NCBI GenBank assembly: GCA_034408875.1
Contig: JAWXCJ010000240.1
Coordinates: 1 to 21,029, forward strand
Reading direction: 5' to 3'
Length of the DNA: 21,029 bases
DNA from: JANNHK01 sp034408875
GTDB taxonomy: Bacteria > Actinomycetota > Acidimicrobiia > IMCC26256 > PALSA-610
The translations under genes and the position numbers were made by a program. Shown one piece after another: positions 1-7,039 of this stretch. Numbering within the stretch: position 1 is the stretch's first letter; every line of letters starts with the position of its first letter. Under the pieces are notes generated by a model, which searched no databases, was not told the DNA's origin, and saw nothing but the letters and a program-made list of their open reading frames with translations.

Positions 1-180
1 CGCGTGACCAAGCGCGTGAACCGGCCGATCACGCACTACGAGGCTGCGCTTCTACAAACGTTCCCGAAGGATTATCTCTGGTGCGGAACGAAGATCGAAA
101 TCGCAAAGCAGATCGGTAATGCGGTCCCGGTAACACTTGCGGCGACGATCGCGAAGGCCGTGCGTTCCCGCCTCAGATAG
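1..180 (+). CDS. DNA (cytosine-5) methyltransferase, C-terminal end (partial)
   Basis: The first 180 bases are an open frame that begins before the window and ends in TAG. The 59 visible residues show the last conserved motifs of C5-cytosine methyltransferases: the E-x-x-x-L-Q-T-F-P block (motif IX) and QIGNAVP (motif X). Motif X completes the S-adenosylmethionine pocket. The catalytic PC motif and target-recognition domain lie outside the window, so specificity cannot be read here. The gene is convergent with the Vsr gene and overlaps its end by 8 bp. Beside a NaeI-like restriction gene it is most simply the cognate modification enzyme (inference). Confidence 0.9.
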   Translation, partial: RVTKRVNRPITHYEAALLQTFPKDYLWCGTKIEIAKQIGNAVPVTLAATIAKAVRSRLR

Positions 181-601
181 AGGTTCGTTCACGCCTTCTC
201 GCGCGCACGATCTTTTCAATCTGAGCGGACGCTCGCGTGGGTGAGTCGTGCTCCCATACGACGATCAGTTTCCATCCTGCGATTCGCAGCGCCTTCTCCG
301 TTTCCGCATCACGTTCGACGTTGCGTTCGAGTTTCGCTTTCCACCAAGCCGCGTTGTGGTGGGGCCACGTCGCATGCTTCGGACACGCGTGCCAGAAGCA
401 TCCGCGAACCTCGACCGCGACGCGTTCCGATGGAAACACAACGTCGAGCTTCCGGCGCAACGTCGGAAGCGCTCGCCGTTGCACGCGATATCTCAGGCCA
501 CGACGAAGGAGTTCGCGTCGTAGCGCGACTTCGGGATGAGTATCGGCCTCGCGCTGCCGTTGCATCGAGCGACGCTTCGCTTCATCTATCGGCTCAGGCA
601 C
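173..601 (-). CDS. vsr: Vsr-like very-short-patch-repair DNA mismatch endonuclease
   Basis: A 142-residue protein of usual Vsr length. Vsr enzymes nick beside the T in T:G mismatches that arise when 5-methylcytosine deaminates. Visible family features are the N-terminal S/THPEVALRR-type block (about residues 22-30), the metal-binding aspartate in KLDVVF (D53), GCFWHAC with H71, PKHATWP with H76, NAAWWKAKL, and a final WKLIVVWEHD strand. The start is GTG, 5 bp after the stop of the restriction gene, with only a weak GAG ahead of it. An ATG 12 codons in is an alternative. It lies in one operon with the restriction gene and converges on the methyltransferase, as expected for a repair partner of a C5 methylase. 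Confidence 0.9.
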   Translation of the reverse strand: MPEPIDEAKRRSMQRQREADTHPEVALRRELLRRGLRYRVQRRALPTLRRKLDVVFPSERVAVEVRGCFWHACPKHATWPHHNAAWWKAKLERNVERDAETEKALRIAGWKLIVVWEHDSPTRASAQIEKIVRARRRERTSI

Positions 602-606
602 CGGAG

Positions 607-1533
607 CTACTCGAGACTTCGGGGGCGCAGAATCGTGGGTGCAGCAGGTGATTCTTCATCGTCCTCAGCCGTCGCCCACCATCCGCCGTCAGCCTTGAAC
701 TTCCGTCGAGTTGAAGTCTCGTCGACCGGCGTCACTCTCACCGCAATCCACTCGCCCTTAATCGGAGTTGCCAGACCTAGATGTTCTGCGACGGCGACCT
801 CCGCGGCGTCGTGGCCAAGAACAATGATTCCCTCGCGGCCGAGGTGTCGCGGTAGCCGAGCATCGCGCGCGCGTTTGGGCCCGTCCTTCTGGCGAGCGAC
901 GGTCAGCACCACCTCACGACGCACGATTCGACCCTGCACGAGACGAAACAGTTCATTGATTCGTTGTTGCCCTCCGCCATGACGAAAGATCGCCTCAAGC
1001 TCCTCGGCGGGGAGATGAAGGAGCAAGTTCTCCTCCAACGGCCATCGCTGCCACAGCCACCGGATCTGGTCCTGCCCGGCGCGCGACATCTTGCGTTTGC
1101 GATCGCGATTGCCTTGGCCGCTGAGATGCGCCTCGTCGACGCGCCAAAGTCCGGCTGACCAACAACCCTGCGCATCGTCGGCCCAAAGAAGAAGAACGAT
1201 GTGACCAAGTGACTCGAGCGGCAATTCCCATCCTCCGAGCCGCATCGAGTATTTGCAGTCGACCTCGATGCCGGCAATGCGGTAGTCGGTCGTGTCGCCG
1301 TCGGCTAGGTCGAACTCCTTGCCGAGATTGATCTCGACGATGGTGCCGACATGGGTCTTCTCGGTCTTGCGTAGGTCCTCGTAACGGAAGCGTCCGGTGC
1401 GCGGTCCGTCGAGAACCTGGTCGATGGACTCCCTCAGAACCGCTGCGGTGCGTTGTCCATCCAAGTCGCGGTCCAGGAGCCACGTCGCAACGCGCTCCAG
1501 CTCGCCGCGGACTTCGTCGCTGTGGGGCTCCAT
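607..1533 (-). CDS. NaeI-like type IIE restriction endonuclease
   Basis: A 308-residue protein closely resembling NaeI (about 317 residues, GCCGGC, cuts when a second copy of the site is bound). Conserved blocks include KTEKTHVGT (56-64), EINL, then D83...D92-C-K94, the PD-(D/E)xK metal site matching NaeI D86/D95/K97. Later come LLLHLP, a REGIIVLGH-like block and other parts of the C-terminal DNA-binding (Topo-like) domain. The NaeI position L43, whose change to Lys is known to confer topoisomerase-like activity, aligns to V40. The frame stays open upstream to about 1917, but similarity starts at the ATG at 1533. No strong ribosome site is visible there. It is followed after 5 bp by vsr. The same sequence specificity as NaeI is likely but inferred. 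Confidence 0.9.
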   Translation of the reverse strand: MEPHSDEVRGELERVATWLLDRDLDGQRTAAVLRESIDQVLDGPRTGRFRYEDLRKTEKTHVGTIVEINLGKEFDLADGDTTDYRIAGIEVDCKYSMRLGGWELPLESLGHIVLLLWADDAQGCWSAGLWRVDEAHLSGQGNRDRKRKMSRAGQDQIRWLWQRWPLEENLLLHLPAEELEAIFRHGGGQQRINELFRLVQGRIVRREVVLTVARQKDGPKRARDARLPRHLGREGIIVLGHDAAEVAVAEHLGLATPIKGEWIAVRVTPVDETSTRRKFKADGGWWATAEDDEESPAAPTILRPRSLE

Positions 1534-1649
1534 TGGGCACCAGGCTCGCGCACGCGGGACCCAGTCGTCCGCCCTCAGGGGGAACCTTCGCGCTGGACCC
1601 CTGGCGACTTTGGGGACCGAGTGTTGGGGGCCTGATTCTCTGACGACCG

Positions 1650-2120
1650 CGGGGTAGCTCCCGGCAGTGCTCTTCGGGCATGCGAGTTGAGTGGGCGTGG
1701 CGCGTTGGGGGTAGGTGAGCGGGCCGTCGACGAGTTCGGCCGCGAGCCACGTTTCGGCGACGCAGCGGTCGAAGGCCGGCAGAACGAGTGCTCGCTCGAC
1801 GAAGCGCGCCCACATTCCATCGGGGTTTCCGATCAGCTGGCGGCCGAGCTTCGTGGCGCCGAGGACGGTTCCCGCTCGATTGCTTCGAGCCGAGTCGCTG
1901 CGGGTCTTGACACGTCACCGGCCGTCAGGAATGCCCCCACCAACTCGTCCCGGTGGCGCTGCCAACCGCGCGCGCCCACCTGCAGGTCGCCGGCAATCGC
2001 GGCAACGGCGAGCATGTCGGAGGTCGCGAGTCGAACCTGGGCCTCGAGCGGCCCCGGAGCGGGCGACCCCGCAATGAGGCCGTCGATGTCAGGAAGGTCG
2101 ATTTCGGCGGCGTTTGGCAC
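1650..2120 (-). pseudogene. Frameshifted gene of unknown family upstream of the NaeI-like gene
   Basis: One minus frame opens at a GTG (2120) and reads 95 residues to a stop at 1833. A second frame, open from just after a TGA near 1916, reads on through AGTVLGATKLG and MWARFVERALVLPAFD and merges without a stop into the restriction gene. Both halves have high-GC third positions and protein-like composition, and they join sensibly near 1915. This suggests one ancestral gene of roughly 130-150 residues broken by a single frameshift, or a sequencing error. The GTG has a GAGG about 10 nt upstream and overlaps the end of the XRE-like ORF by 32 bp. I do not recognise the family. Confidence 0.4.
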
Positions 2121-2259
2121 GAGACAGGGTCCTCGTCTGGTCGCGGGTCGAGAGCGTCGGGAGAATTCGCTTGGCGCGTAGCTCCGCTTCGATCGCCGCC
2201 ACCCGCCGTGCCGCGCCCGGAGCTGCGAGCACCTTCCGTTCCCACGCTCTGAGGCTCAT
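2089..2259 (-). pseudogene. Internally deleted XRE (HigA-type) antitoxin-like ORF
   Basis: This 56-residue ORF starts with MSLRAWERKVLAAPG followed by RVAAIEAELR. That is the characteristic N-terminus of actinobacterial XRE-family antitoxins of about 100-120 residues. The helix-turn-helix that should follow is absent. The chain jumps to KRILPTLSTRD, which resembles the usual C-terminal tail. The ATG has an excellent ribosome site (AAGGGGAG, 5 nt spacing) and a perfect palindrome 36 bp upstream, so expression signals look intact while the DNA-binding core is lost. The N-terminal identity is from family knowledge. The central deletion is inferred from the missing HTH. Confidence 0.5.
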
Positions 2260-2295
2260 CCGACTCCCCTTGATGCACCTGTAAGCGAAGGTATC

Positions 2296-2312
2296 CGAGT
2301 GTAATACACTCG
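2296..2312. promoter_or_regulatory. Perfect 17-bp palindrome, probable operator
   Basis: CGAGTGTA-A-TACACTCG is a perfect inverted repeat with 8-bp arms and a 1-nt centre. It lies in the 163-bp divergent gap between the XRE-like ORF (ATG at 2259) and the ribbon-helix-helix gene (ATG at 2423). The TGTAATACA core and location fit an autoregulatory site for an XRE-type repressor. It contains no U-tract that would suggest a terminator. Confidence 0.6.
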
Positions 2313-2422
2313 CGAAGTGGCTGACAGGTCGCCCCGCCCGATACCGACGATCCCTCGAAGTGCCGACCGATCGGATGTCACGAAGCCGCGGCCCATCTCG
2401 CTGAGCAGTACCGGAGTGATCG

Positions 2423-2668
2423 ATGACGACACCGAAGAAGACGAAAATGACACGCAAGCAGGAGCACGACTTCTACAAGAAGTCCGAGAACCAAACGCCG
2501 CAGGGGCCGGCACGTCGACGCAAGCAGAACCTCACCGAGATGGTTCCGGTCCGATTCGAGCCCGAGGTTCTCGACGAGGTGCGCAAGCGAGCCGATGCCG
2601 ATGACCGTTCGGTCTCGGCATGGATCAGGCGCGCGGTCGACCAGGCACTGCGCCGCACGGCGAGCTGA
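2423..2668 (+). CDS. Small ribbon-helix-helix (CopG-like) protein
   Basis: An 81-residue protein. The basic N-terminal segment contains KQEHDFYKKSENQTPQGPARRR, a recurring leader of small actinobacterial RHH proteins. It is followed by a beta strand MVPVRFEPEV (about 40-49) and two helices VLDEVRKRADADDRSVS and WIRRAVDQAL (to residue 76), the RHH fold. Such proteins bind DNA as dimers and often act as antitoxins or small regulators. No toxin gene follows directly. The ATG has a GGAG 8 nt upstream. It is divergent from the XRE-like ORF, with the 17-bp palindrome between them. It appears intact, unlike most of its neighbours. Confidence 0.7.
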   Translation: MTTPKKTKMTRKQEHDFYKKSENQTPQGPARRRKQNLTEMVPVRFEPEVLDEVRKRADADDRSVSAWIRRAVDQALRRTAS

Positions 2669-2836
2669 CTGTTCTCACCGCACTCGCGGCGCGGGTCGTG
2701 CTCTTCGAGCCGGGCCGCACCGTCGCCACCCTGCGTTTCGGCGTGATGGGCCCAGCCGAACAGTGATTGCAGTGCGACGCGGTAAACCGCAGGTCACGGC
2801 GTCCGGCTGGTCCGTGGTGTCGTCTGATGTCGCCGA

Positions 2837-3046
2837 ATGTCGCCCCGCTACGCGATCCTCGGGCTGCGCGCTCTCTACTTCCTCCTCGCCGGGATGGCCG
2901 GCAAGTTCCGGTACCTCAACATCGGGCTCGGCGTCATCACGTGCGTACTGACTGCGACGATCGTCGCGTCGCTGCGCGCCGAGCGCCGCCACCCGTCGTT
3001 GGTGCCGGCTGTTACTGAGCCTGGTGCAGGGCCCAGTGACCGGTAG
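2837..3046 (+). pseudogene. terC: terC remnant (TerC/Alx membrane protein) with internal deletion
   Basis: The 69-codon frame contains AILGLRALYFLLAGMAGKF followed by RYLNIGLGVI, a hallmark segment of TerC/Alx family membrane proteins (about 300-350 residues). It then runs straight into TCVLTATIVASLRAERR, which matches the last transmembrane helix of the family (typically SLGVI...VASL). The N-terminal two thirds and the roughly 45-50 residues between the last two helices are missing. The join falls on an LGVI motif that occurs near both segments in intact proteins. This is a double-truncated remnant, not a functional transporter. The bases between 2669 and 2836 hold no gene that I recognise. 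Confidence 0.7.
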
Positions 3047-3071
3047 CGGCCCGCCGCAGGGTGGCCGATTC

Positions 3072-3395
3072 TTACGCGGTGTGGTGACTTGTGCGGGTCC
3101 GGGGGGGCAGCGCCAGGCCCACGAGCACCTCGCCGACGGAGTGTCCGCCCTCTATGGGATGGCGGAGGGGAGCGTCGGAATGGATCTCGTACCGGTTGCG
3201 CCGACCAACCCGGGTTCGAGTGATGTAGCCCTCAGCGACCAGGTCAGCGACGATGCTCTGGGCGGCGCGCTCGGTGATCCCGACCCGAACTGCGATGTCG
3301 CGACCGCGGATACCGGGATCCTCGGCGATGCAGACGAACACGTGCCCGTGGTTGGTCAGGAAGGTCCACGTCGACCGCGCCACGCCCTCGCTCAT
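3072..3395 (-). CDS. MarR-like winged-helix transcriptional regulator
   Basis: A 107-residue protein: WTFLTNHGHVFVCIAEDPG, then RGRDIAVRVGITERAAQSIV (helix-turn-helix), DLVAEGYITRTRVGRRNRYEIH (winged beta hairpin) and a short tail LRHPIEGGHSVGEVLVGL. This is a common actinobacterial single-domain winged-helix family that annotation pipelines place with MarR/helix-turn-helix regulators. The ATG at 3395 has a strong ribosome site (GGAGGA, 7 nt spacing) and is the start I prefer. The same frame stays open upstream into an amphi-Trp domain (see next entry). The target genes cannot be read from the sequence. Confidence 0.75.
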   Translation of the reverse strand: MSEGVARSTWTFLTNHGHVFVCIAEDPGIRGRDIAVRVGITERAAQSIVADLVAEGYITRTRVGRRNRYEIHSDAPLRHPIEGGHSVGEVLVGLALPPRTRTSHHTA

Positions 3396-3743
3396 CGATC
3401 TTCCTCCGCGCCCACCGGATTCATAACTCGCGCATCGTAGCTCTGGGGGCAACGACGAAGGCGCCGCCCGGGGTTCCCAGTGCGAGACGAGCGGCTCGTT
3501 GTCCTCGACGCTTCCGGGGAGACCGGCAACGTCCCATCGGAGCTGGAGCTCAACTTCTCCTTCGTCGGTGCAGCGCTCGTGTTCCCCGCTGATCTGCGCC
3601 CGCCGGGGAACGCTGACGCGCTTGCCGGCCACCTGGATGGGGAACGGTTCACCGGACTCGAGCGCGTCGGCGAGGCACCGCAGCCTGGCCGCGAACTCGG
3701 GCACCGAGTACACGCGCCGGCTCCGCAATCGGGCTAGTTCCAT
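3072..3743 (-). CDS. Amphi-Trp domain ORF, in frame with the downstream winged-helix gene
   Basis: The frame opens at ATG 3743. Residues 1-71 form an amphi-Trp domain: RVYSVPEFAARLRCLADALESGE, then PFPIQVAGKRVSVPRRAQ, and a final acidic EVELQLRW strand. These small domains have no established function. No stop follows. About 45 low-complexity residues lead in frame into the winged-helix protein that has its own strong ribosome site at 3395. Either the amphi-Trp gene lost its stop and now makes a 223-residue fusion, or both products are made. The start overlaps the stop of the FabI fragment (ATGGAACTAG), suggesting old translational coupling. Confidence 0.6.
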   Translation of the reverse strand: MELARLRSRRVYSVPEFAARLRCLADALESGEPFPIQVAGKRVSVPRRAQISGEHERCTDEGEVELQLRWDVAGLPGSVEDNEPLVSHWEPRAAPSSLPPELRCASYESGGRGGRSMSEGVARSTWTFLTNHGHVFVCIAEDPGIRGRDIAVRVGITERAAQSIVADLVAEGYITRTRVGRRNRYEIHSDAPLRHPIEGGHSVGEVLVGLALPPRTRTSHHTA

Positions 3744-4066
3744 CGTCGTTCGTCGTCGCGGGACGCCGCCCGCTCGTTGGGTGGGGCACGGTGCAGGGCG
3801 TGCAGCGGTGCAGCCATGGCGTGGTAGCCGCCGTCGACATGCAGGATCTCACCGGTGATGGCGCGGGCCCGGTCCGACAGAAGGAAGCAGGTGGCGTCGG
3901 CGACCGGCGTCGGGTCGGCTGGGTTCCACGGCAGGGGCGAACCGGCCGCCCAGGCGTCGAGCAGCGCCTCGAACCCGGGGATGCCGCCCGCGGCCCGGGT
4001 GTGGATCGGCCCGGCGGCGACGAGGTTGACGCGGATCCCGGTCGGCCCGAGGTCGCGTGCGAGGTA
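3734..4066 (-). pseudogene. fabI: fabI C-terminal fragment (enoyl-ACP reductase)
   Basis: From YLARDLGPTGIRVNLVAAGP through ITGEILHVDGGYHAMA to the TAG at 3734 there are 110 residues. They match the C-terminal portion of FabI-type NADH-dependent enoyl-[acyl-carrier-protein] reductase, an SDR-family enzyme of about 260 residues in fatty-acid elongation. The cofactor-binding Rossmann N-terminus and the catalytic Tyr-x6-Lys are absent. The frame is stopped by a TGA a few codons before YLARDL. The C-terminal extension (ERAASRDDERRWN) overlaps the amphi-Trp start by 10 bp. It is a clear fragment whose 5' part has been replaced by unrelated DNA. Confidence 0.8.
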
Positions 4067-4103
4067 GGGCCCGCAGCCGGGTCAGTGGGCCACTGCGCCA
4101 CTG

Positions 4104-4181
4104 CGCCAGGATCTCGAGGGAGATGCCGAGGTCGACCGCGGCCTGGTGGGTCATGCGGGCGAGCCGGCCGCCACCGAAGCC
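4104..4181 (-). pseudogene. purK: Probable purK N-terminal scrap
   Basis: About 26 codons read GFGGGRLARMTHQAAVDLG followed by ISLEILA. This resembles the N-terminal nucleotide-binding segment of actinobacterial PurK (N5-carboxyaminoimidazole ribonucleotide synthase), whose usual form is GGGQLARMTHQAAI-LG--L-VLA. Nothing after it matches PurK, and the FabI fragment begins about 40 bp downstream in another frame. The piece is short, so the call rests on a distinctive motif only. The rest of 4067-4250 holds no gene I can identify. Confidence 0.5.
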
Positions 4182-4250
4182 ACCCGGACCCGCCGACCCG
4201 GGCCGACGCCGGCGGCGCCGCCCAGAGCGGGCCGTTGGGCGCGATGGCGG

Positions 4251-4574
4251 TCACCGGAAGTACTCCGGTCGGCTCACACTGGTGTCGGACACGAACATGA
4301 CCCCGGGTCGGTCCGCCAGCAGGAGTTGCACGCCGGCCAGGACGGCCTCGGCGCGGTCGTCGGGGACGACGGTGATGACCAGGGTGAGCGCGTCGCGCTC
4401 GTTGAAGGCGAGGCGCCCCTGGTGGAAGCCGTGGTGTCCGACACCGGAGACGTTGGCGACACTGGTGTAGCCCGTCGCGCCGGCGGCAGCGAACACCTCC
4501 CGCAGCGCCGGCAGATCGTCGCCGGTGACCACCACCTCGACCTTGGTCATCGGGGTCAGGCTCTGTCGTGTCAT
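4251..4574 (-). CDS. PII-like signalling protein linked to DabAB inorganic-carbon uptake
   Basis: A 107-residue PII-superfamily protein: KVEVVVTGDDLPALREVFAA, then GATGYTSVANVSGVGHHGFHQGR (T-loop region), ALTLVITVVPDDRAEAVLAGVQ and a C-terminus ending VSDTSVSRPEYFR. PII proteins are trimers that bind nucleotides and often control transporters. Those encoded beside DAB-type carbon transporters are thought to regulate bicarbonate uptake (family knowledge). The ATG at 4574 overlaps the dabA stop (ATGA) and has GGAGG 8 nt upstream. A second ATG eight codons in is possible. It is the last gene of the operon. The T-loop lacks the typical uridylylated tyrosine context of GlnB, arguing for a carbon rather than nitrogen role. 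Confidence 0.8.
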   Translation of the reverse strand: MTRQSLTPMTKVEVVVTGDDLPALREVFAAAGATGYTSVANVSGVGHHGFHQGRLAFNERDALTLVITVVPDDRAEAVLAGVQLLLADRPGVMFVSDTSVSRPEYFR

Positions 4575-7039
4575 ACCGGTACCTCCATGTCATCGTCTCC
4601 TCGTACCGCCGGCTGCCATTGCGCCCAGGTCCCGTCGCCGCACCGCAGCTGCCATGGGGCGTCGGGGTGGGAGCGAGCCGCCAGGGTCACCCAGCCGCCG
4701 TCGAAGAGGTGGCGGAGCACGTCGTTGCGGTCGACCACGGCGGTGATGCGCTCGAGCGGCGCCTGCACGACGGTGAGCAACCGCAAGGGCTCGTGGTATG
4801 GGTCGTCGCCATCGAGGACCGACTGTGTCGGGAGACCGGCACGCAGGTCGCCGCCGCCGCCGAGCAGCACGCCGACGCCGCCGACCGCGTTGTGCTGGGT
4901 CTTGTCGCCGCCCCCGAACACGTCGGGGTCGACAGTCGAGAAGTAGTACTGGGCGTTGATCCACTGCGCCACGACCATCGGTGCGGTGAGGATCGTCTCG
5001 AGGGCGGTGCCGTCGGGGTCGACGGCGGGGTCGTAGGAGTGCAGGAAGGTCCGGCACCCGAGGTCGAGCCCGACGGACATCGCACGGGGACCCACGACGA
5101 AGGCCGCGTTGCGGGCCAGGCCCCACTCCGGTCGCACCTCGGCCCAGTCATGGGCCCGGACCGCAGCGTGGGCGGCGGGCCGGCGGACGCGGCCACCCGG
5201 CAGGACCCGAACCCGTTCGGCGGCGAGGCGCCGAGCGGCCTGGGCGAGATCGCGCTCGAAGACGGCGACGGCGCCGGCCAGGCCAGGCGGGATGTCGTGG
5301 CGGTCGAGGATCTCCACGGTGTCCGTGGTGGTGTCGTGCTCACCGGCCACGAACCAGGTTCTCGACGGGATGTCGACGCCCCGCTCCCGGAGGTCGGAGC
5401 GCACCTCGGATCGGTTGAGGATGGCGGCGGCGACGCGCGCATTGGGGCCGCCCGGGTTGCCGCCACAGGCCCCGCAGTCCAACGCCGACGCGTGGGGGTT
5501 GTTCGTGGTGCGCCCGCGGTGGCCGCACAGCAGCACGAGGGGGGCGAACCCGCCGGTGAGCCCCATGGTGACCAGCGCCGTCTCGGCGTAGAGGACCTGT
5601 TCGTCGAGGGTGAACCCGAGCCCGTCGGCATTGGCGTCGACCGTCGGGGCCGTGCGCGGACGTGACCGGCGCTCGGCGCGCACGCGCCGTCGCGGCCGAA
5701 GGGTCCGGGCGGCGGCGGCGGCGCCGGTCACCCAGCCGCTGATCTCCGCGAGGGTGAAGGCTGCGCCGGTGCCGGTCTTGGCCGCGTGAAACGCGGACCC
5801 AGCCGCGGCTGCCGTCTCCCCGCGGGCAAGATGCCGCTCGGCCAGGCGTTCCTGCCCGGGTATGGGACGTTCCTCGATCGAGACCCCCGGGGTGACCAGC
5901 ACCGGGCATTGCGCCCGGACGTCGGTGGCGCCGAGGGGCCGGAACCGGATGGCCATGCCGAAGAACCCGGCGAAGCCGAGGGTCTCGTAGTCACCGGTAG
6001 CTTCGAGATGGCGGCGGAGGCCCTCCGAGCGCGCGTCGATGCAGCAGACAAGCTGGGCGACCGGTCGCCGAATCGAGGATGTCGGCGTCGGTCGCGCCAT
6101 CGTGGCGAGGAGCTCGTCGCGGTAGTGGCGCTCGTAGGCGTCGAGCCAGACGGCGGCATGGTCGTCGGGCTCCTGGCCAACTGGTTGGGAGTGGATGGCA
6201 CGAACGACCGCCCGGGGTGTGGCACCGGCAGCTCGGACGGCCAAGCGTTCGTGCACGAGGCGCACGGCCAGGAGGTCGACGAGGCTGAGTCGAGGTGCGG
6301 GTTCGTCGGGGGGTGCCCAGTCCTCGCGCCACCGGGCATAGCCGGTCCATCCGGGCAGGCGGCACAGCTGACCTCGGAGCTCGTCACGGTAGGACTCGGG
6401 GGGCACGCCGAGGTCGTCGAGGGCCTCGACGATGGCGTCCTCGGGATGCTCCGACAGATGGCGCAGCTCGGCGCGGGCTTGGCGCCCTGCGAGGCGGCGC
6501 AGTCCTGGATCGTGCGGGGCCAGCCGCCGCCACGCCCGGTAGAGGCCTTCGCTGCGCCCCGGCATCGGCCACGCGGCTGCACCCTCGTCGACGAAGGCGG
6601 CGCACCAGGTAGCGACCATGGCGTCCACAGTGACCGCGAGATGGGTGCCGAGCCGCTCGTCGCAGCGCTCCGCAGCGGTGCGCGGCACCGCCGGCGGCCG
6701 GGCCACCGGGCGCTCGAGCAGCTCGCTCAGGAAGGCCGCTACCTCGTCGTCACCGAGGCTCGGGTGGCGTGCCAGCACCGAGGCCCGCAGGTCGTCGTCG
6801 GTGATGCGACCGGCGTGGCGGGCGGCGCGCAGCAACCCGAGGTCAGGATGGCAGCGGGCGCGGAGCCAGCGTTGCGCCTGGGCCACGGCGGCGTCGAAGC
6901 CGATCTCCACGAGCCCGTCGAGGGGGTTGACGGCGATGAAGCTGCGCAGCGGCCATACCGGGCCGATCACCCGGGCCGCGACCTCGACGTCGATCCGGGT
7001 GCGGGCCCGCGCCGTCCCACCACCGCCAGCCAACGTCAC
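4571..7039 (-). CDS. dabA: Inorganic carbon transporter subunit DabA (DUF2309)
   Basis: An 822-residue protein of the DabA family, the cytoplasmic beta-carbonic-anhydrase-like subunit. It is thought to convert CO2 to bicarbonate unidirectionally, driven by ion flow through DabB. The predicted zinc ligands are visible: CCIDARSEG supplies C333 and D335 (the C-x-D pair), and LCGHRG...ALDCGACGG supplies H507 and C522. The 15-residue H-to-C spacing matches characterised DabA proteins. The N-terminal WPLRSFIAVNPLDG motif and the FAGFFG segment are also typical. The GTG start overlaps the dabB stop (GTGA) and the stop overlaps the PII gene, so the three are translationally coupled. Length is within the family range. 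No defect is seen. Confidence 0.95.
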   Translation of the reverse strand: MTLAGGGGTARARTRIDVEVAARVIGPVWPLRSFIAVNPLDGLVEIGFDAAVAQAQRWLRARCHPDLGLLRAARHAGRITDDDLRASVLARHPSLGDDEVAAFLSELLERPVARPPAVPRTAAERCDERLGTHLAVTVDAMVATWCAAFVDEGAAAWPMPGRSEGLYRAWRRLAPHDPGLRRLAGRQARAELRHLSEHPEDAIVEALDDLGVPPESYRDELRGQLCRLPGWTGYARWREDWAPPDEPAPRLSLVDLLAVRLVHERLAVRAAGATPRAVVRAIHSQPVGQEPDDHAAVWLDAYERHYRDELLATMARPTPTSSIRRPVAQLVCCIDARSEGLRRHLEATGDYETLGFAGFFGMAIRFRPLGATDVRAQCPVLVTPGVSIEERPIPGQERLAERHLARGETAAAAGSAFHAAKTGTGAAFTLAEISGWVTGAAAAARTLRPRRRVRAERRSRPRTAPTVDANADGLGFTLDEQVLYAETALVTMGLTGGFAPLVLLCGHRGRTTNNPHASALDCGACGGNPGGPNARVAAAILNRSEVRSDLRERGVDIPSRTWFVAGEHDTTTDTVEILDRHDIPPGLAGAVAVFERDLAQAARRLAAERVRVLPGGRVRRPAAHAAVRAHDWAEVRPEWGLARNAAFVVGPRAMSVGLDLGCRTFLHSYDPAVDPDGTALETILTAPMVVAQWINAQYYFSTVDPDVFGGGDKTQHNAVGGVGVLLGGGGDLRAGLPTQSVLDGDDPYHEPLRLLTVVQAPLERITAVVDRNDVLRHLFDGGWVTLAARSHPDAPWQLRCGDGTWAQWQPAVRGDDDMEVPV

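Noticed and set aside
2665..2769. A coding-like stretch (LTALAARVVLFEPGRTVATL) after the RHH gene
   Set aside because: It is about 35 codons, has no start or ribosome site of its own, and resembles no family I know. It may be a scrap but cannot be supported.
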